Positions 8,557 through 17,821 are shown, counted from the stretch's first letter. The stretch is 64,000 nt of DNA from Ruegeria arenilitoris (GCF_013032445.1 NZ_WQCA01000003.1:1-64000), one strand, 5' to 3'. Notes: generated by a model from the sequence alone, not told the origin. Numbers and translations are program-made.

Positions 8557-11016
8557 TCAGCACTTTATCTTGCGCATGTCGGGGTCATAAAGCGGCTTTA
8601 ACGAGGCGGTAGCATCGTATTTCTCGTCGGCAATTTCGATCTGCCACTGCCCCGTTGCGACTACGTCTGCAGTCAACGGTTCGCAGATCTCTGCAAAACC
8701 AATACCGACAGCAGCTCCGAGAGCGTGCCCATATCCGCCAACCTGAATATATCCGACTTCCTTGCCGTTTAGATAAATCATCTCGTTGCCGTACATGAGA
8801 GGCTCTGGGTCTTTGAGCAGGAACTGCAACATTCGGTTTTTGGGCGTGCCTTTTGCTTTGATCGCGGCTAGCGCTTCCCTGCCGATGAAGCCACCTGGTT
8901 TGTCCAATTTAACGGCAAACCCAAGACCGGCTTCAATCGGGTTGTCTGTGTTGTCCACATCAATTCCGAAATCACGATAGGCTTTCTCCAGCCGCAGGGA
9001 GTTAAGGGTCTGCATTCCAGCATTGCGAACGCCCAAATCACGACCTGCATCCATAATCAGATCATAGGTCTGTACGGCCTGGGTGGCCGGTACGTGAAGT
9101 TCCCAGCCGAGTTCGCCAACAAAAGTTACGCGATAGGCCATAACTACGGCATACCCGATGTCGATTTCACGCGCCGTCATGAAGGGAAAACCTTCGTCCG
9201 ACAAATCAGCACCGGATATTCTGCTCAATAGTTCACGCGACTTTGGGCCGTGAACGTTGATTTGGCAGCGCCCTGCGGTGATGTCAGTGATAACTACGTT
9301 CTCATCGTCCAGAATGTGCCGTCGCATGCGCATTTCTGTATGACCCGCCGAGTTTTCACCCACGATGACCCAGAATTTCTGATCGGATAGTCGGGTAACT
9401 GTGAGATCAGCCTCAAACCCACCTCGTTCGTTTACCCAGGCTGTGTAGACGACACGACCGGGTTCAACATCGACGTCATTGCAGGAAAGGCGAGACAGGA
9501 GGGCGCAGGCATCCGGTCCTTCGACGCTGAAACACGCCATTGATGTCATGTCCATTAAGATGACATCCTCGCGTGCTGCCCGGTGTTCTTCAGCGTGCCA
9601 TTCAAACCAATTTTGGCGATACCAACTGTATTTCTCGACCTTGGCCTCTTCGGGCGTCGGAGCAAACCAATCAGCTTGTTCCCATCCATTTCCTTCGCCG
9701 AAAAAGGCTCCGGCCTGTTTGAGGCGGTCGTACAGCACTGAACGCTTCACGTTCCTTGCTGTTTTGTAGTTTTCGTTGTGGTAGTGCTGGCCGAAGAGCT
9801 TTCCCAGCAATTCAGGTGTCCTGTCGCGTCGAAAGGCCGGTGTCGCCATTTCACGGGAGAAACGATTGACGTTGATACCGGTGACATCGATTGGCGGCAA
9901 ACCGTCCACCATCCAATGGGCTAGCACCATTCCTATGCCTGCACCGTTCAGGATGCCAAGTGAGTTCATCCCACATGCAACCCAAAGATTGCGCAGTTCG
10001 GGCGTTGGGCCAACAAGCGGCGCTAGATCAGGTGTAAAGCTTTCTGGCCCGCAGAAGAGCTTTTTGATGCCGTAGTTCATGGTGTCTGGCACGCGCGAAT
10101 AGGCTTTCTCCAGGTCGGGCCCAACACGTTCCCAGTCCGGCTCGATCTCTCCAAATTGCCATTCATCCGGGATGCCATCGAGCTTCCAAGCCGCAGCGCC
10201 GGGTTCAAAAAGCCCCAACATCATCCCCCCGATTTCTTCACGGTAATATGTGTAAGTTGAAGGGTCTTCCAGAACCGGCAGATCGCGAGGTAGGCCCGGG
10301 ATGCTTTCCGTTATCAGGTAGTAATGTTCAGCTGCCTGGAGGGGTAGATTTACACCGTGTTTTGCACTCAGTTGGCGAGACCACATGCCACCACAAATCA
10401 CAACGTTTTCCGTTGCTATGGTGTGACCACTTGCGGTGCGGACCCCTGTCGCGGTGCCGTTACTGGCCAAAATCTCTTCAACCCGCACACCTTCGAAGAA
10501 TCGTGCGCCTCTGTTTTTGGCTCCCTTGGTCAGAGACATTGTCACGTCCACCGGGTTGGCCCGACCGTCCTCCGGAATGAGGAATGCTCCAACGACGTCT
10601 GATAGGTCCCCTATAGGGAACATATCTTGCGCTTCCTTTACTGAGACTTCGTGGTTGTTTATCCCAAAACGCCGCATGAAGGCGGCGACGCGGCGCATCT
10701 CATGCAGGCGTTCTTTATTGGTTGCAATCTGCAGATATCCAACGTCGCGGAAACCTGTGGATATACCGGTTTCCTTCTCTAGGTTCGAATAAAGGTCTCG
10801 ACCATGCGTGTAGATAGCGCACTCAGCTTCGGATTTGAGAAGGCCGGCTACGATCAGGCCGGCGGCATGCCAAGTGGTCCCTGATGTCAGTTGTCCCTGT
10901 TCCAGAACTGCAACATCGGTATGGCCGAGCTTAGTCAGGTGGTAGGCCGTGTTCGCGCCAATAGATCCCCCTCCAATAATCACGGTTTGGACATGCGCTG
11001 GTAGGGTGTTAGCCAT
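8557..11016 (-). CDS. FAD-dependent dimethylglycine/sarcosine dehydrogenase-like protein with GcvT domain
   Basis: 819 residues, the usual size of dimethylglycine dehydrogenase-type enzymes. An N-terminal DAO fold (VIIGGGSIGANTAYHL, residues 12-27) is followed by SGTTWHAAGL, whose His50 is the family's covalent FAD attachment. A GcvT-like tetrahydrofolate domain begins near residue 480 (REDVILMDMTSMACFSVEGPDA). The family oxidises N-methyl groups of secondary or tertiary amines, the folate domain trapping formaldehyde as methylene-THF. ATG 11016 has AAGGA upstream. It is divergent from the methyltransferase at 11204, and the operator at 11084 lies between. The exact substrate is open. Confidence 0.92.
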   Translation of the reverse strand: MANTLPAHVQTVIIGGGSIGANTAYHLTKLGHTDVAVLEQGQLTSGTTWHAAGLIVAGLLKSEAECAIYTHGRDLYSNLEKETGISTGFRDVGYLQIATNKERLHEMRRVAAFMRRFGINNHEVSVKEAQDMFPIGDLSDVVGAFLIPEDGRANPVDVTMSLTKGAKNRGARFFEGVRVEEILASNGTATGVRTASGHTIATENVVICGGMWSRQLSAKHGVNLPLQAAEHYYLITESIPGLPRDLPVLEDPSTYTYYREEIGGMMLGLFEPGAAAWKLDGIPDEWQFGEIEPDWERVGPDLEKAYSRVPDTMNYGIKKLFCGPESFTPDLAPLVGPTPELRNLWVACGMNSLGILNGAGIGMVLAHWMVDGLPPIDVTGINVNRFSREMATPAFRRDRTPELLGKLFGQHYHNENYKTARNVKRSVLYDRLKQAGAFFGEGNGWEQADWFAPTPEEAKVEKYSWYRQNWFEWHAEEHRAAREDVILMDMTSMACFSVEGPDACALLSRLSCNDVDVEPGRVVYTAWVNERGGFEADLTVTRLSDQKFWVIVGENSAGHTEMRMRRHILDDENVVITDITAGRCQINVHGPKSRELLSRISGADLSDEGFPFMTAREIDIGYAVVMAYRVTFVGELGWELHVPATQAVQTYDLIMDAGRDLGVRNAGMQTLNSLRLEKAYRDFGIDVDNTDNPIEAGLGFAVKLDKPGGFIGREALAAIKAKGTPKNRMLQFLLKDPEPLMYGNEMIYLNGKEVGYIQVGGYGHALGAAVGIGFAEICEPLTADVVATGQWQIEIADEKYDATASLKPLYDPDMRKIKC

Positions 11017-11083
11017 TGCGAGAAAATCCTTTCTTGGCGTTCTTTTCCCCGAATATCAGTCAATACGATTAATGTCTACTGAC

Positions 11084-11097
11084 TGAATGATCATTCA
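11084..11097. promoter_or_regulatory. Perfect palindromic operator TGAATGATCATTCA (site 3)
   Basis: Identical to site 1, including flanking bases (GACTGAATGATCATTCAAAA in both). It lies in the 187-bp divergent intergenic region between the dimethylglycine dehydrogenase-like gene and the methyltransferase gene, so it could control both. Confidence 0.72.
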
Positions 11098-11170
11098 AAA
11101 AAAGTGATATCGCCGACCTTCGTTTTCGCAATAAAGCTTGTCTGAACTGGGAGAAAAGGCTTCACTACAG

Positions 11171-11187
11171 TGATTGACTGACAATCA
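11171..11187. promoter_or_regulatory. Second inverted repeat before the methyltransferase gene
   Basis: TGATTG and CAATCA flank ACTGA just before the methyltransferase start. The arms resemble the half-site of the TGAATGATCATTCA operators only weakly. It may be a weaker repressor site or chance. Confidence 0.3.
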
Positions 11188-11203
11188 GATGCGGGGAAAT
11201 CCT

Positions 11204-11983
11204 ATGTCAGAAGAAATCCTATATGACCGAGAGGCGATCAGCTTTCTGGAGGAGCTTTGGGGGGAGGGGTTTCTTTCACCGGGAGGCCACGAAGAAGTTG
11301 CTCGTGTTGTTGAAGGGATTGATCTGAAAGATAAGCAAATCCTTGATATAGGTTGTGGTTCTGGGGCTATAGCAGTATTGATGGCAAAAAGGTTCGGCGC
11401 CGCTAAAGTTACGGGAATTGATGTAGAGGCTCCAGTCTGCACGGCTGCTAAAGAGCGAGTTAGGCAGGCGAATCTGGAAGGAAAGGTCGAAATCCTGGAG
11501 GTCACCCCGGGTCCAATGCCATTCGAAGACAGTACTTTTGACGTCGTGTTTTCGAAGGACTCGATCATCCATATCCCCGACAAAGTAACGATGGCCGCGG
11601 AAGCGTATCGCGTGCTTAAACCGGGTGGTCATTTCGCGGCTTCTGACTGGTTGACCAATCACGACGGGGAAATGTCACCCGAGATGGCGCACTACGTAAA
11701 GATGGAAGCCTTGGAGTTTCAGATGGCGTCGCCCTCTAAGTACCGCGCTGCCATGGAGTTGGCGGGCTTTGAAGACGTAGAGTTGGTCAATCGCAACCCT
11801 TGGTATGCTCAGGTATCCGCTGCGGAACTTGAGGAATTGACCGGACCAAACCGCGCCGACTGGGAAGCCCGGCATGGAGCGGAGTTTATCGAGCACCAGA
11901 TCGAGATCTGGGACGCTATGCAGCCCGTGCTAAAAACCGGAGAGCATTGCCCACATCACATCCGTGGTCGGAAACCAGCCTGA
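11204..11983 (+). CDS. SAM-dependent methyltransferase, phosphoethanolamine N-methyltransferase-like
   Basis: 259 residues from ATG 11204 (GCGGGGA 7 nt upstream), preferred to the TTG at 11174. The SAM-binding motif is LDIGCGSGA (47-55). The pattern LWGEGFLSPGG near the N-terminus and FSKDSIIHIPDK near residue 110 recall plant and nematode phosphoethanolamine methyltransferases (GEGFVSTGG and YSRDTILHIQDK, from memory), so methylation of a small amine is plausible. It converges on the aminotransferase gene (34 bp between stops). An N-methyltransferase among N-demethylating enzymes is unexpected; it may remodel the substrate, or act in reverse logic such as detoxifying an intermediate. Confidence 0.85.
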   Translation: MSEEILYDREAISFLEELWGEGFLSPGGHEEVARVVEGIDLKDKQILDIGCGSGAIAVLMAKRFGAAKVTGIDVEAPVCTAAKERVRQANLEGKVEILEVTPGPMPFEDSTFDVVFSKDSIIHIPDKVTMAAEAYRVLKPGGHFAASDWLTNHDGEMSPEMAHYVKMEALEFQMASPSKYRAAMELAGFEDVELVNRNPWYAQVSAAELEELTGPNRADWEARHGAEFIEHQIEIWDAMQPVLKTGEHCPHHIRGRKPA

Positions 11984-12016
11984 TCTAACTGGCTCCTTGT
12001 CTTAGCGCGTTGACTG

Positions 12017-13396
12017 TTATGCGTCGTAGTCCTTGCTGACCTGCGCCATACCAGCCTCCATGATGTCGAACATTTCGTCTATCTGCGAGGGAGATATGAT
12101 CAAAGGGGGCGAGAACACGGCCATGTTTCCAAACGGGCGCAAGAGCAATCCCATCTCCTCGCACGCATCGTCCAATTTCTGCCCAAACTTCACATGCGCT
12201 TCGTAACTCTCGACGTTCAGTCCGGGGCGACATTCTATGCTCCCGAGGAGCCCGTCACCGCGCACATCCCCAACTATTGGAAACTTTTCTTTAATTTGAT
12301 GTAGGCGGTCTTTAAAATGCGGTGTAACGCGTTGAACGTGTCTCAGAATGTCCTCGCGCTCCATGATTTCGATGTTTTTGATTGCCGCCGCGCAGCTCAC
12401 AGGGTGCCCGGAGTATGTGTAGCCGTTGTAGAAAACATCGTCGCCCGGTGCTTCGGCAATTCGTTTAATTACTGCGTCCGAGATTATGCAGGCGCCAAGT
12501 GGCAGATAGCCTGAGGTTAGGCCTTTTGCGCATGTAATGATGTCAGGGACGATGCCAAAGACGTCTTCTGAGGCGAACCAATGTCCCAATCTGCCAAAGC
12601 CAGTTACGACTTCATCCGAAATGTACAGAATGTCGTTTGCCCGGCAAATTTCGAGCGTGCGCTTGTGATAACCCGGAGGTGGAACGATCACACCACCGGA
12701 ACACAGGATCGGTTCCGCGATAAAGGCGGCAATACGGTTGGCGCCTATGTCGGCAATAAGGTTCTCAAGGTCAGCAACTTTGGCGTCGCACCAGGCGTCA
12801 ACACTCATCCCTTCTGGCCGGTGGTAAGGATTCACGTCGGGAAGGAAGCGCACCAGATCCTGAGCTTTTTCAAAGCTTGTTTCGAAACGCTCTTTCCCAG
12901 TGACAGTAGCGGCTAGAAAAGTGGATCCGTGGTAGCCTTTTTCCCGGCCGATCACGATTCTCTTTTCCGGTCGGCCAAGCCGTTTGTTCATGAAAAGCGC
13001 GGTCCGCAGGGCGGTATCAACGGCCGTGGACCCACCGGTTGTAAAGTGCACTGTGTTGAGATCACCTGGCGTGCGTTCTGCGATCATTCGTGCCAAAACG
13101 GCTGCGGGCTCAGTCGTAAACGACCAGGGCGATGCGTAAGGCATCTTCATAACCTGTTGGGAAATGGTATCGGCCATCTCCTGACGCCCGTATCCGATCT
13201 GTGTGCACCACATACCGCCGGGGCCATCGATATAGCGCTTTCCGGCAGCATCCCAAAGGTAGATACCATCCGCTGTATTCACCCGCATGTACTCGTCGGA
13301 CCCAAAGCCCTCGGTTCCGGCCCAAGGATGTAGGTGATGGTCGCGATCCCAAGCGACCAGATCGCCGTCGGCTGGTGTATTCCATAGAGTATTCAC
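12017..13396 (-). CDS. Class III (omega) aminotransferase
   Basis: 459 residues from GTG 13396, which follows AAAGGAGAAG at 7 nt; an upstream start at 13435 would overlap the preceding gene. PLP-dependent fold type I: SDEVVTGFGR carries the cofactor Asp261, and CAKGLTSGYLPLGA carries the Schiff-base Lys291. The closest pattern is beta-alanine/putrescine/taurine:pyruvate aminotransferases, which act on a terminal primary amine. Last gene of a four-gene minus-strand operon (two CrtI-like FAD oxidoreductases, GcvT-like protein, aminotransferase), 13 bp after the GcvT-like stop. It suggests that the demethylated product exposes a primary amine. Confidence 0.92.
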   Translation of the reverse strand: MNTLWNTPADGDLVAWDRDHHLHPWAGTEGFGSDEYMRVNTADGIYLWDAAGKRYIDGPGGMWCTQIGYGRQEMADTISQQVMKMPYASPWSFTTEPAAVLARMIAERTPGDLNTVHFTTGGSTAVDTALRTALFMNKRLGRPEKRIVIGREKGYHGSTFLAATVTGKERFETSFEKAQDLVRFLPDVNPYHRPEGMSVDAWCDAKVADLENLIADIGANRIAAFIAEPILCSGGVIVPPPGYHKRTLEICRANDILYISDEVVTGFGRLGHWFASEDVFGIVPDIITCAKGLTSGYLPLGACIISDAVIKRIAEAPGDDVFYNGYTYSGHPVSCAAAIKNIEIMEREDILRHVQRVTPHFKDRLHQIKEKFPIVGDVRGDGLLGSIECRPGLNVESYEAHVKFGQKLDDACEEMGLLLRPFGNMAVFSPPLIISPSQIDEMFDIMEAGMAQVSKDYDA

Positions 13397-13409
13397 GTCT
13401 GCTTCTCCT

Positions 13410-14585
13410 TTAGGTGCGGGCCGGTGGCGTGGCACGTGCGCGGGGCGGTGCGAAAAAGGCTTTGGTGACAGGTGTAAGGCGCGCCATCCTTGTGTCCCAT
13501 TTGCCTTCTTGCAGAGTGTAAATTTCCGCCTTTAAGCCGGATGACCGTCCTGCATCCGGCATACGGACATGTGCCAACGCGATGTTGCGTTTGGCGGTCG
13601 GCGACCATATTCCGGATGTTATGTGCCCAACTTCTTTTTTGCGTCGATTGTAGATCAATGACCCTTCTGAGGGTTTGAATCCTTCGACATCGAAACGCAT
13701 GAGGAGGCTTCTTGGACTCTCTCGTTTGGAAAGCAACTCTCGCCGGCCATTGAAATGACCTTTGTTGAAGTCGACTAGCCGGCCCAGACCGAGTTCGAAG
13801 GGTGTTTGTCCCCGATGCAATCGCTCGGTCGCATGAACTGGCTGAAAATCCACACCTGCGGTCAGAAACCCCGCTTCGATACGGGCCAAATTTACAGCTT
13901 CGTACCCGATCGCGCGCAGTCCTTGATGTGCGCCACCTTTCCAAACGCTGTCCCAAAGTTCTTCCGCCTTGTCCCAGTCGCACCAGAGCTCATAGCCTAA
14001 ATCACCGGTAAAACCCGTCCGCGAAATCATGAGATCATGGTCAACTTTAGCAAGATCGAATGGCTTCAACTTGCTGACATCTAACCCGACGGCCTCCAAA
14101 ACTGCATACGAGGTCGGACCTTGCAGCGAAAGTCCAGCAAAACTGTGAGTTTCGTCGACGACTGAAACGTCAAAACCCCATGCAGCATCGAGTAGCCATG
14201 TCAGCATTTGTTCCTGACAGCAAAGACGCCAATCGTTGTCGGCAAGGTGGAAAAGAGTCCCGTCATCGATGACCATACCCTCTTCATCACACCAGATTGC
14301 GTACCCCACGCGACCAACGCCGATTTTTCGGATGTCCCGTGTCACTAGGCGATTGAGCATCGTTGTCGTATCCGGCCCGGTCAATCGGTACTTGTGCATT
14401 GGTGAGATGTCGAACAAGGAGGCCTGATTGCGCAGCGCGAAGTACTCGAACTCGACACTGTCCAGCACACCCGGGGCGGCATAGCCCGCCCAATCGTACC
14501 AATTTTGCGCGCGATTTTGCTCTTCGAGTTTTTTGTGAAACGGGCCGGGAATCAAACCTAGTTTAGGATCGGTGAAGATGCTCAT
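13410..14585 (-). CDS. GcvT-like aminomethyltransferase (folate-binding)
   Basis: 391 residues, stand-alone glycine-cleavage T-protein fold. The conserved folate-site acidic pair is seen in GMVIDDGTLF, and FTGDLGYELWCDWDKAEELW is the family's YEL region. It would transfer a one-carbon unit from an amine to tetrahydrofolate. Several known members act with demethylating flavoenzymes rather than in glycine cleavage. The start ATG overlaps the stop of the preceding FAD oxidoreductase gene by 4 bp. No lipoyl H-protein or P-protein gene is present, which argues against a glycine cleavage role. The C-terminus is Ala/Arg/Pro-rich (RARATPPART). Confidence 0.9.
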   Translation of the reverse strand: MSIFTDPKLGLIPGPFHKKLEEQNRAQNWYDWAGYAAPGVLDSVEFEYFALRNQASLFDISPMHKYRLTGPDTTTMLNRLVTRDIRKIGVGRVGYAIWCDEEGMVIDDGTLFHLADNDWRLCCQEQMLTWLLDAAWGFDVSVVDETHSFAGLSLQGPTSYAVLEAVGLDVSKLKPFDLAKVDHDLMISRTGFTGDLGYELWCDWDKAEELWDSVWKGGAHQGLRAIGYEAVNLARIEAGFLTAGVDFQPVHATERLHRGQTPFELGLGRLVDFNKGHFNGRRELLSKRESPRSLLMRFDVEGFKPSEGSLIYNRRKKEVGHITSGIWSPTAKRNIALAHVRMPDAGRSSGLKAEIYTLQEGKWDTRMARLTPVTKAFFAPPRARATPPART

Positions 14586-16114
14586 GGCCGAGCCTCCAGC
14601 GCTGCCAGAGCCGCATTGCGACCAGCGAGCCCCATGACATCACCGCCGGGGTGCGTTGCCGCACCACATTGGAACAGCCCCTTCGGCCCCATGGAATATC
14701 TGGCCATCCCGTTCGCGGGCCGAAGTGTCAGCAGTTGGTCTAATGACATTTCCGCATGGTGCCAGTGCCCCCCTGGTGCGCCGGTCGCGCCTTCGATTTG
14801 ATCCGGAGTTATGACCTGTTTGCCTGAGATTTGATCGCTCAAGCCGGGCAGGGCATGGCTAAGAGTTTCAACTGTGATTTGCGCAAGCTGTTCCTTGGCA
14901 GTCTGAGTCCAACCGCCTTCAATGTCAGATGACGCATATTGCACTATGGTTGACAGCCAGTTTGCCCCATCGGCTGTCTGCATTTTAAAGGCTTCAATCA
15001 CCGGTGCTTTAGACATTTGACGGTACTTAGCTGGATTGAACGCAGCTTCGACGTACTCCACAGAAGGGGCATAGATCAGTCGTTCGTGGGCTAGTTCGCT
15101 AGGCAGGCCGGGCAGGGCGGCGTCGTCTTTTAACCGTAGGTTGACCTTAGCCGCTGTTCCAAGAGCTCGAATACTTCGAACTCGCCGCATTGTTTCGATG
15201 TCAAAAGCAGAGGGTCCGGTCATTCGGCTTGTTAGTCTTGGAGCAAGGTTGCTGAGCACAATGGGTGCGGTCAAAGTTCGTCCATCGTTAGTTGCCACTC
15301 CGGAGACTGTGTCGTCGTGCAACATAATGCGAGACACCTTAGTTTCCGGCATCAGCACGCACCCCGCTTTTTGTGCTGCTTCAACCATCAAATCGGTCAG
15401 CGCGGACATCCCACCTGCTGGTTGTGTGATGTTACCTCCGTGACCCAGCCGATAGATCAGATTGAACACCGTGCCCGGAGATCTTGGACCGGTGGCTGAC
15501 CCCCAGATTGCATCAGCAGCAAGCATTCCAGCCACCGGTCCTTCCGATAGGTCATCTAAAACAATGTCGTAGACATTAGATAAGACGACCTGCAGGAAAC
15601 GCCGCATTTCAGATTTGCCCAGCTTTTTCAGGCCTCTGCCCAGTTTTGCCAGACGCAAAAACTCGTTGAGCCCACCCCGCGAAAGGATGGCTTTTTGACC
15701 GCCGGGTGGTGAGGCCTCGGCGAGTTGGCGCAAAAGGCCCCCATACGTAATCAACTGCTTTGTCAGATCGGACCAGGCGTCGGATTCCGGGTGTTTTGCC
15801 CCCTCGCTCCAAAAGACGCCTTCGCTATTGAAGACGATATGCCGCCCATCCTCAGACAAAGAAACCGTGGAGACGGGCTTGCCGGACAGGACAGGGTGTT
15901 GAGGATCTATGCCGATGTCACTCAAGGCCCGCGGACTCAGGTTATATAGAGAATGGGCCAGAGTCGGGCCGCCATCCACGGAATAAGACGCCATGCCGCC
16001 GAACCTGTTGGATTTCTCGATGATGCAGACATTCTTGCCGTGTCGACTAAGGAGTGTTCCGGCAACCAGACCGTTAACACCGCCGCCAATGACAATCGCA
16101 TCAAATTGGCTCAT
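14582..16114 (-). CDS. Phytoene-desaturase-like FAD-dependent oxidoreductase (second of a tandem pair)
   Basis: 510 residues from ATG 16114; a longer reading to 16228 runs inside the upstream gene and is rejected. FAD-binding GGGVNGLVAGTLLSRHG near residues 11-27 and a C-terminal FAD segment (FQCGAATHPGGDVMGLAGRNAA) place it in the CrtI/NAD(P)-FAD oxidoreductase superfamily. It is homologous to the upstream gene product, with the same C-terminal G[AS][AS][TS]HPGG motif, but diverged. Overlaps by ATGA on both sides, so the three genes are translationally coupled. Probably one subunit of a heteromeric dehydrogenase, or a sequential oxidase; substrate unknown. Confidence 0.9.
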   Translation of the reverse strand: MSQFDAIVIGGGVNGLVAGTLLSRHGKNVCIIEKSNRFGGMASYSVDGGPTLAHSLYNLSPRALSDIGIDPQHPVLSGKPVSTVSLSEDGRHIVFNSEGVFWSEGAKHPESDAWSDLTKQLITYGGLLRQLAEASPPGGQKAILSRGGLNEFLRLAKLGRGLKKLGKSEMRRFLQVVLSNVYDIVLDDLSEGPVAGMLAADAIWGSATGPRSPGTVFNLIYRLGHGGNITQPAGGMSALTDLMVEAAQKAGCVLMPETKVSRIMLHDDTVSGVATNDGRTLTAPIVLSNLAPRLTSRMTGPSAFDIETMRRVRSIRALGTAAKVNLRLKDDAALPGLPSELAHERLIYAPSVEYVEAAFNPAKYRQMSKAPVIEAFKMQTADGANWLSTIVQYASSDIEGGWTQTAKEQLAQITVETLSHALPGLSDQISGKQVITPDQIEGATGAPGGHWHHAEMSLDQLLTLRPANGMARYSMGPKGLFQCGAATHPGGDVMGLAGRNAALAALEARP

Positions 16115-17748
16115 GCGGCATACCCCTTCATTCGGCCATGCCGTGTTTCGTGCCTCAGGATTGCGCGGGCAGCGTTTGCACCAGGTGCTCCCATAACCCC
16201 TCCGCCCGGATGGGCGGACGAACCGCACAGATAAAGCCCTTTAACAGGTAGGCTGTACTGAGACCAACCCGGGACTGGCCGATTGAAGAAAAGCTGATCA
16301 AAAGTCAGTTCACCTTGGAAAATGTTGCCTTCTGTCAGACCGACCTCGCGTTCAATTTCCAATGGTGAACGCACTTCCATATGAACGATGCGCTCGCGAA
16401 TGTCTGGGCACGCCACAGACATCTGGTCGAGTACAGTTTCTGCCATCGCACTGCGCTGCTTTTCGTCCCAATTCTCTGCTGATCTAACGCCGTCGACTTC
16501 CAAATCATAAGGAGCATATTGGACGAAAACCGTCATCATGTGGGCACCTGTCGGAGCCATAGTCGGATCAATCTGGCTGGGGATTAGCATGTCGATATAG
16601 GGCTTTTCAGACCAACGCCCGACTTTCCAATCATCATAAGCCTTTTCAAGTTCCAAGAGGCTCTGCGACACATGCAAGTCGCCCCTTAGGAAACTGGTGT
16701 GCTCGGGTGCAGCAGGGAAACTTGGAAAGCGATCAAGCGCGATGTTGAGTTTCGCCGAAGAGCCACGAATTTTGAAGTTCCGCACCGCCTTGGTGAAATC
16801 ATCCGGCAACTCGGCCGCATCTAAATGGTGCAGAATTGTGCGTTTGATATCCATATTGGAGGCAACGACAGGGGCATAAATAACCTTGCCGTCCTCGAGA
16901 GTAACGCCTTCAACGCGTCCATCTTTGCTGAGGATTTTCTCAATGCCCGAACCTGTGTGGATGGTACCGCCGTGATCCTTGAAAGAGGCTGCAATGGCAT
17001 TCGAAATTGCACCCATCCCCCCACGCGCGAAACCCCATGCTCCGATGCCGCCGTCAATGTCACCCATGTAGTGGTGCAGCAGCACATATGACGTGCCGGG
17101 TGAGTACACCCCAAGGCCGGTACCGATAATGCCGGAGCCAGCCAAATGGGCCTTGATCAGGTCGTTTTCGAAATGCTCATCCAGAAAGTCACCAATGGAC
17201 ATTGTCCAGAATTTCAGTGTTTCGCCGAGCTCCCGACTGCCCAGCCCGTGTGCTTTTTTTACGAGATAAGCCAGTTCGCCGAGATCACGTGGGTGGAGAG
17301 ACGCAGGGTCCGGTGCATCTCGAAGCAGAAATGGACGGATAAATCGGCATTGCCGCATGATGGCTTGCGAGTAACCACGATAGGCGTCGGCATCTTTCGC
17401 AGAATGTCGCGCAATCTCGCGTTTAAGGGCGTTGTGATCGGAATAATAGGCGAAATAATCCCCATCGCGCGTAAAGCTCGCGCCACCTTCATACGGAATA
17501 ACCTGAAGTCCGTATTTCGGTAACTCGAGGTCCCGGGCAATCTCGCGTCGCAGAAGAGAGCAAACGTACGAGCAATTCGAGTACGTCCAACCATCGTGCA
17601 GTGAGCGGCTGACTGCAGCGCCTCCAATCCAGTCGTTCTTTTCGACCACCAAAACACGCATGCCGGCACGTGCCAAGTAGGCGGCGGCAGTCAATCCGTT
17701 GTGACCAGCACCGGCCACAATAACGTCGTATCTGTTCTCAACCGTCAA
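16111..17748 (-). CDS. Phytoene-desaturase-like FAD-dependent oxidoreductase (first of a tandem pair)
   Basis: 545 residues from TTG 17748 (GGAG close upstream); the open frame extends to 17817 but that part has no FAD-fold character. The Rossmann motif is VIVAGAGHNGLTAAAYLARAG, then EKNDWIGGAAVSR; the C-terminal FAD motif is LCGSSAHPGGGVMGAPGANAA. CrtI-superfamily enzymes include desaturases and amine or ketone oxidases; the subgroup is not settled from sequence. First gene of the four-gene minus-strand operon, divergent from the BetI-like repressor at 17888, with a perfect 20-bp palindrome at 17802-17821 between them. Confidence 0.9.
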   Translation of the reverse strand: MTVENRYDVIVAGAGHNGLTAAAYLARAGMRVLVVEKNDWIGGAAVSRSLHDGWTYSNCSYVCSLLRREIARDLELPKYGLQVIPYEGGASFTRDGDYFAYYSDHNALKREIARHSAKDADAYRGYSQAIMRQCRFIRPFLLRDAPDPASLHPRDLGELAYLVKKAHGLGSRELGETLKFWTMSIGDFLDEHFENDLIKAHLAGSGIIGTGLGVYSPGTSYVLLHHYMGDIDGGIGAWGFARGGMGAISNAIAASFKDHGGTIHTGSGIEKILSKDGRVEGVTLEDGKVIYAPVVASNMDIKRTILHHLDAAELPDDFTKAVRNFKIRGSSAKLNIALDRFPSFPAAPEHTSFLRGDLHVSQSLLELEKAYDDWKVGRWSEKPYIDMLIPSQIDPTMAPTGAHMMTVFVQYAPYDLEVDGVRSAENWDEKQRSAMAETVLDQMSVACPDIRERIVHMEVRSPLEIEREVGLTEGNIFQGELTFDQLFFNRPVPGWSQYSLPVKGLYLCGSSAHPGGGVMGAPGANAARAILRHETRHGRMKGYAA

Positions 17749-17801
17749 ATTTCTCCATCCCTTTCTCTCTCGTTTACAGATCAGGTTCGGGTTCGTAAAG
17801 T

Positions 17802-17821
17802 TTATTTGAGCGCTCAAATAA
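17802..17821. promoter_or_regulatory. Perfect 20-bp palindrome TTATTTGAGCGCTCAAATAA
   Basis: Fully symmetric 20-mer in the 139-bp region between the divergent CrtI-like operon and the second BetI-like repressor gene. On the minus strand it falls between a TTGAAA-like -35 and an AT-rich -10, and it lies just before the -35 of the repressor's promoter, so one bound dimer could control both directions. Its sequence differs from the TGAATGATCATTCA sites, matching the fact that the adjacent repressor is the most diverged of the three. Confidence 0.7.

Noticed and set aside
13393..13983. 196-codon open frame on the minus strand
   Set aside because: Alternative register within the GcvT-like gene, whose motifs and ATGA coupling are clear.
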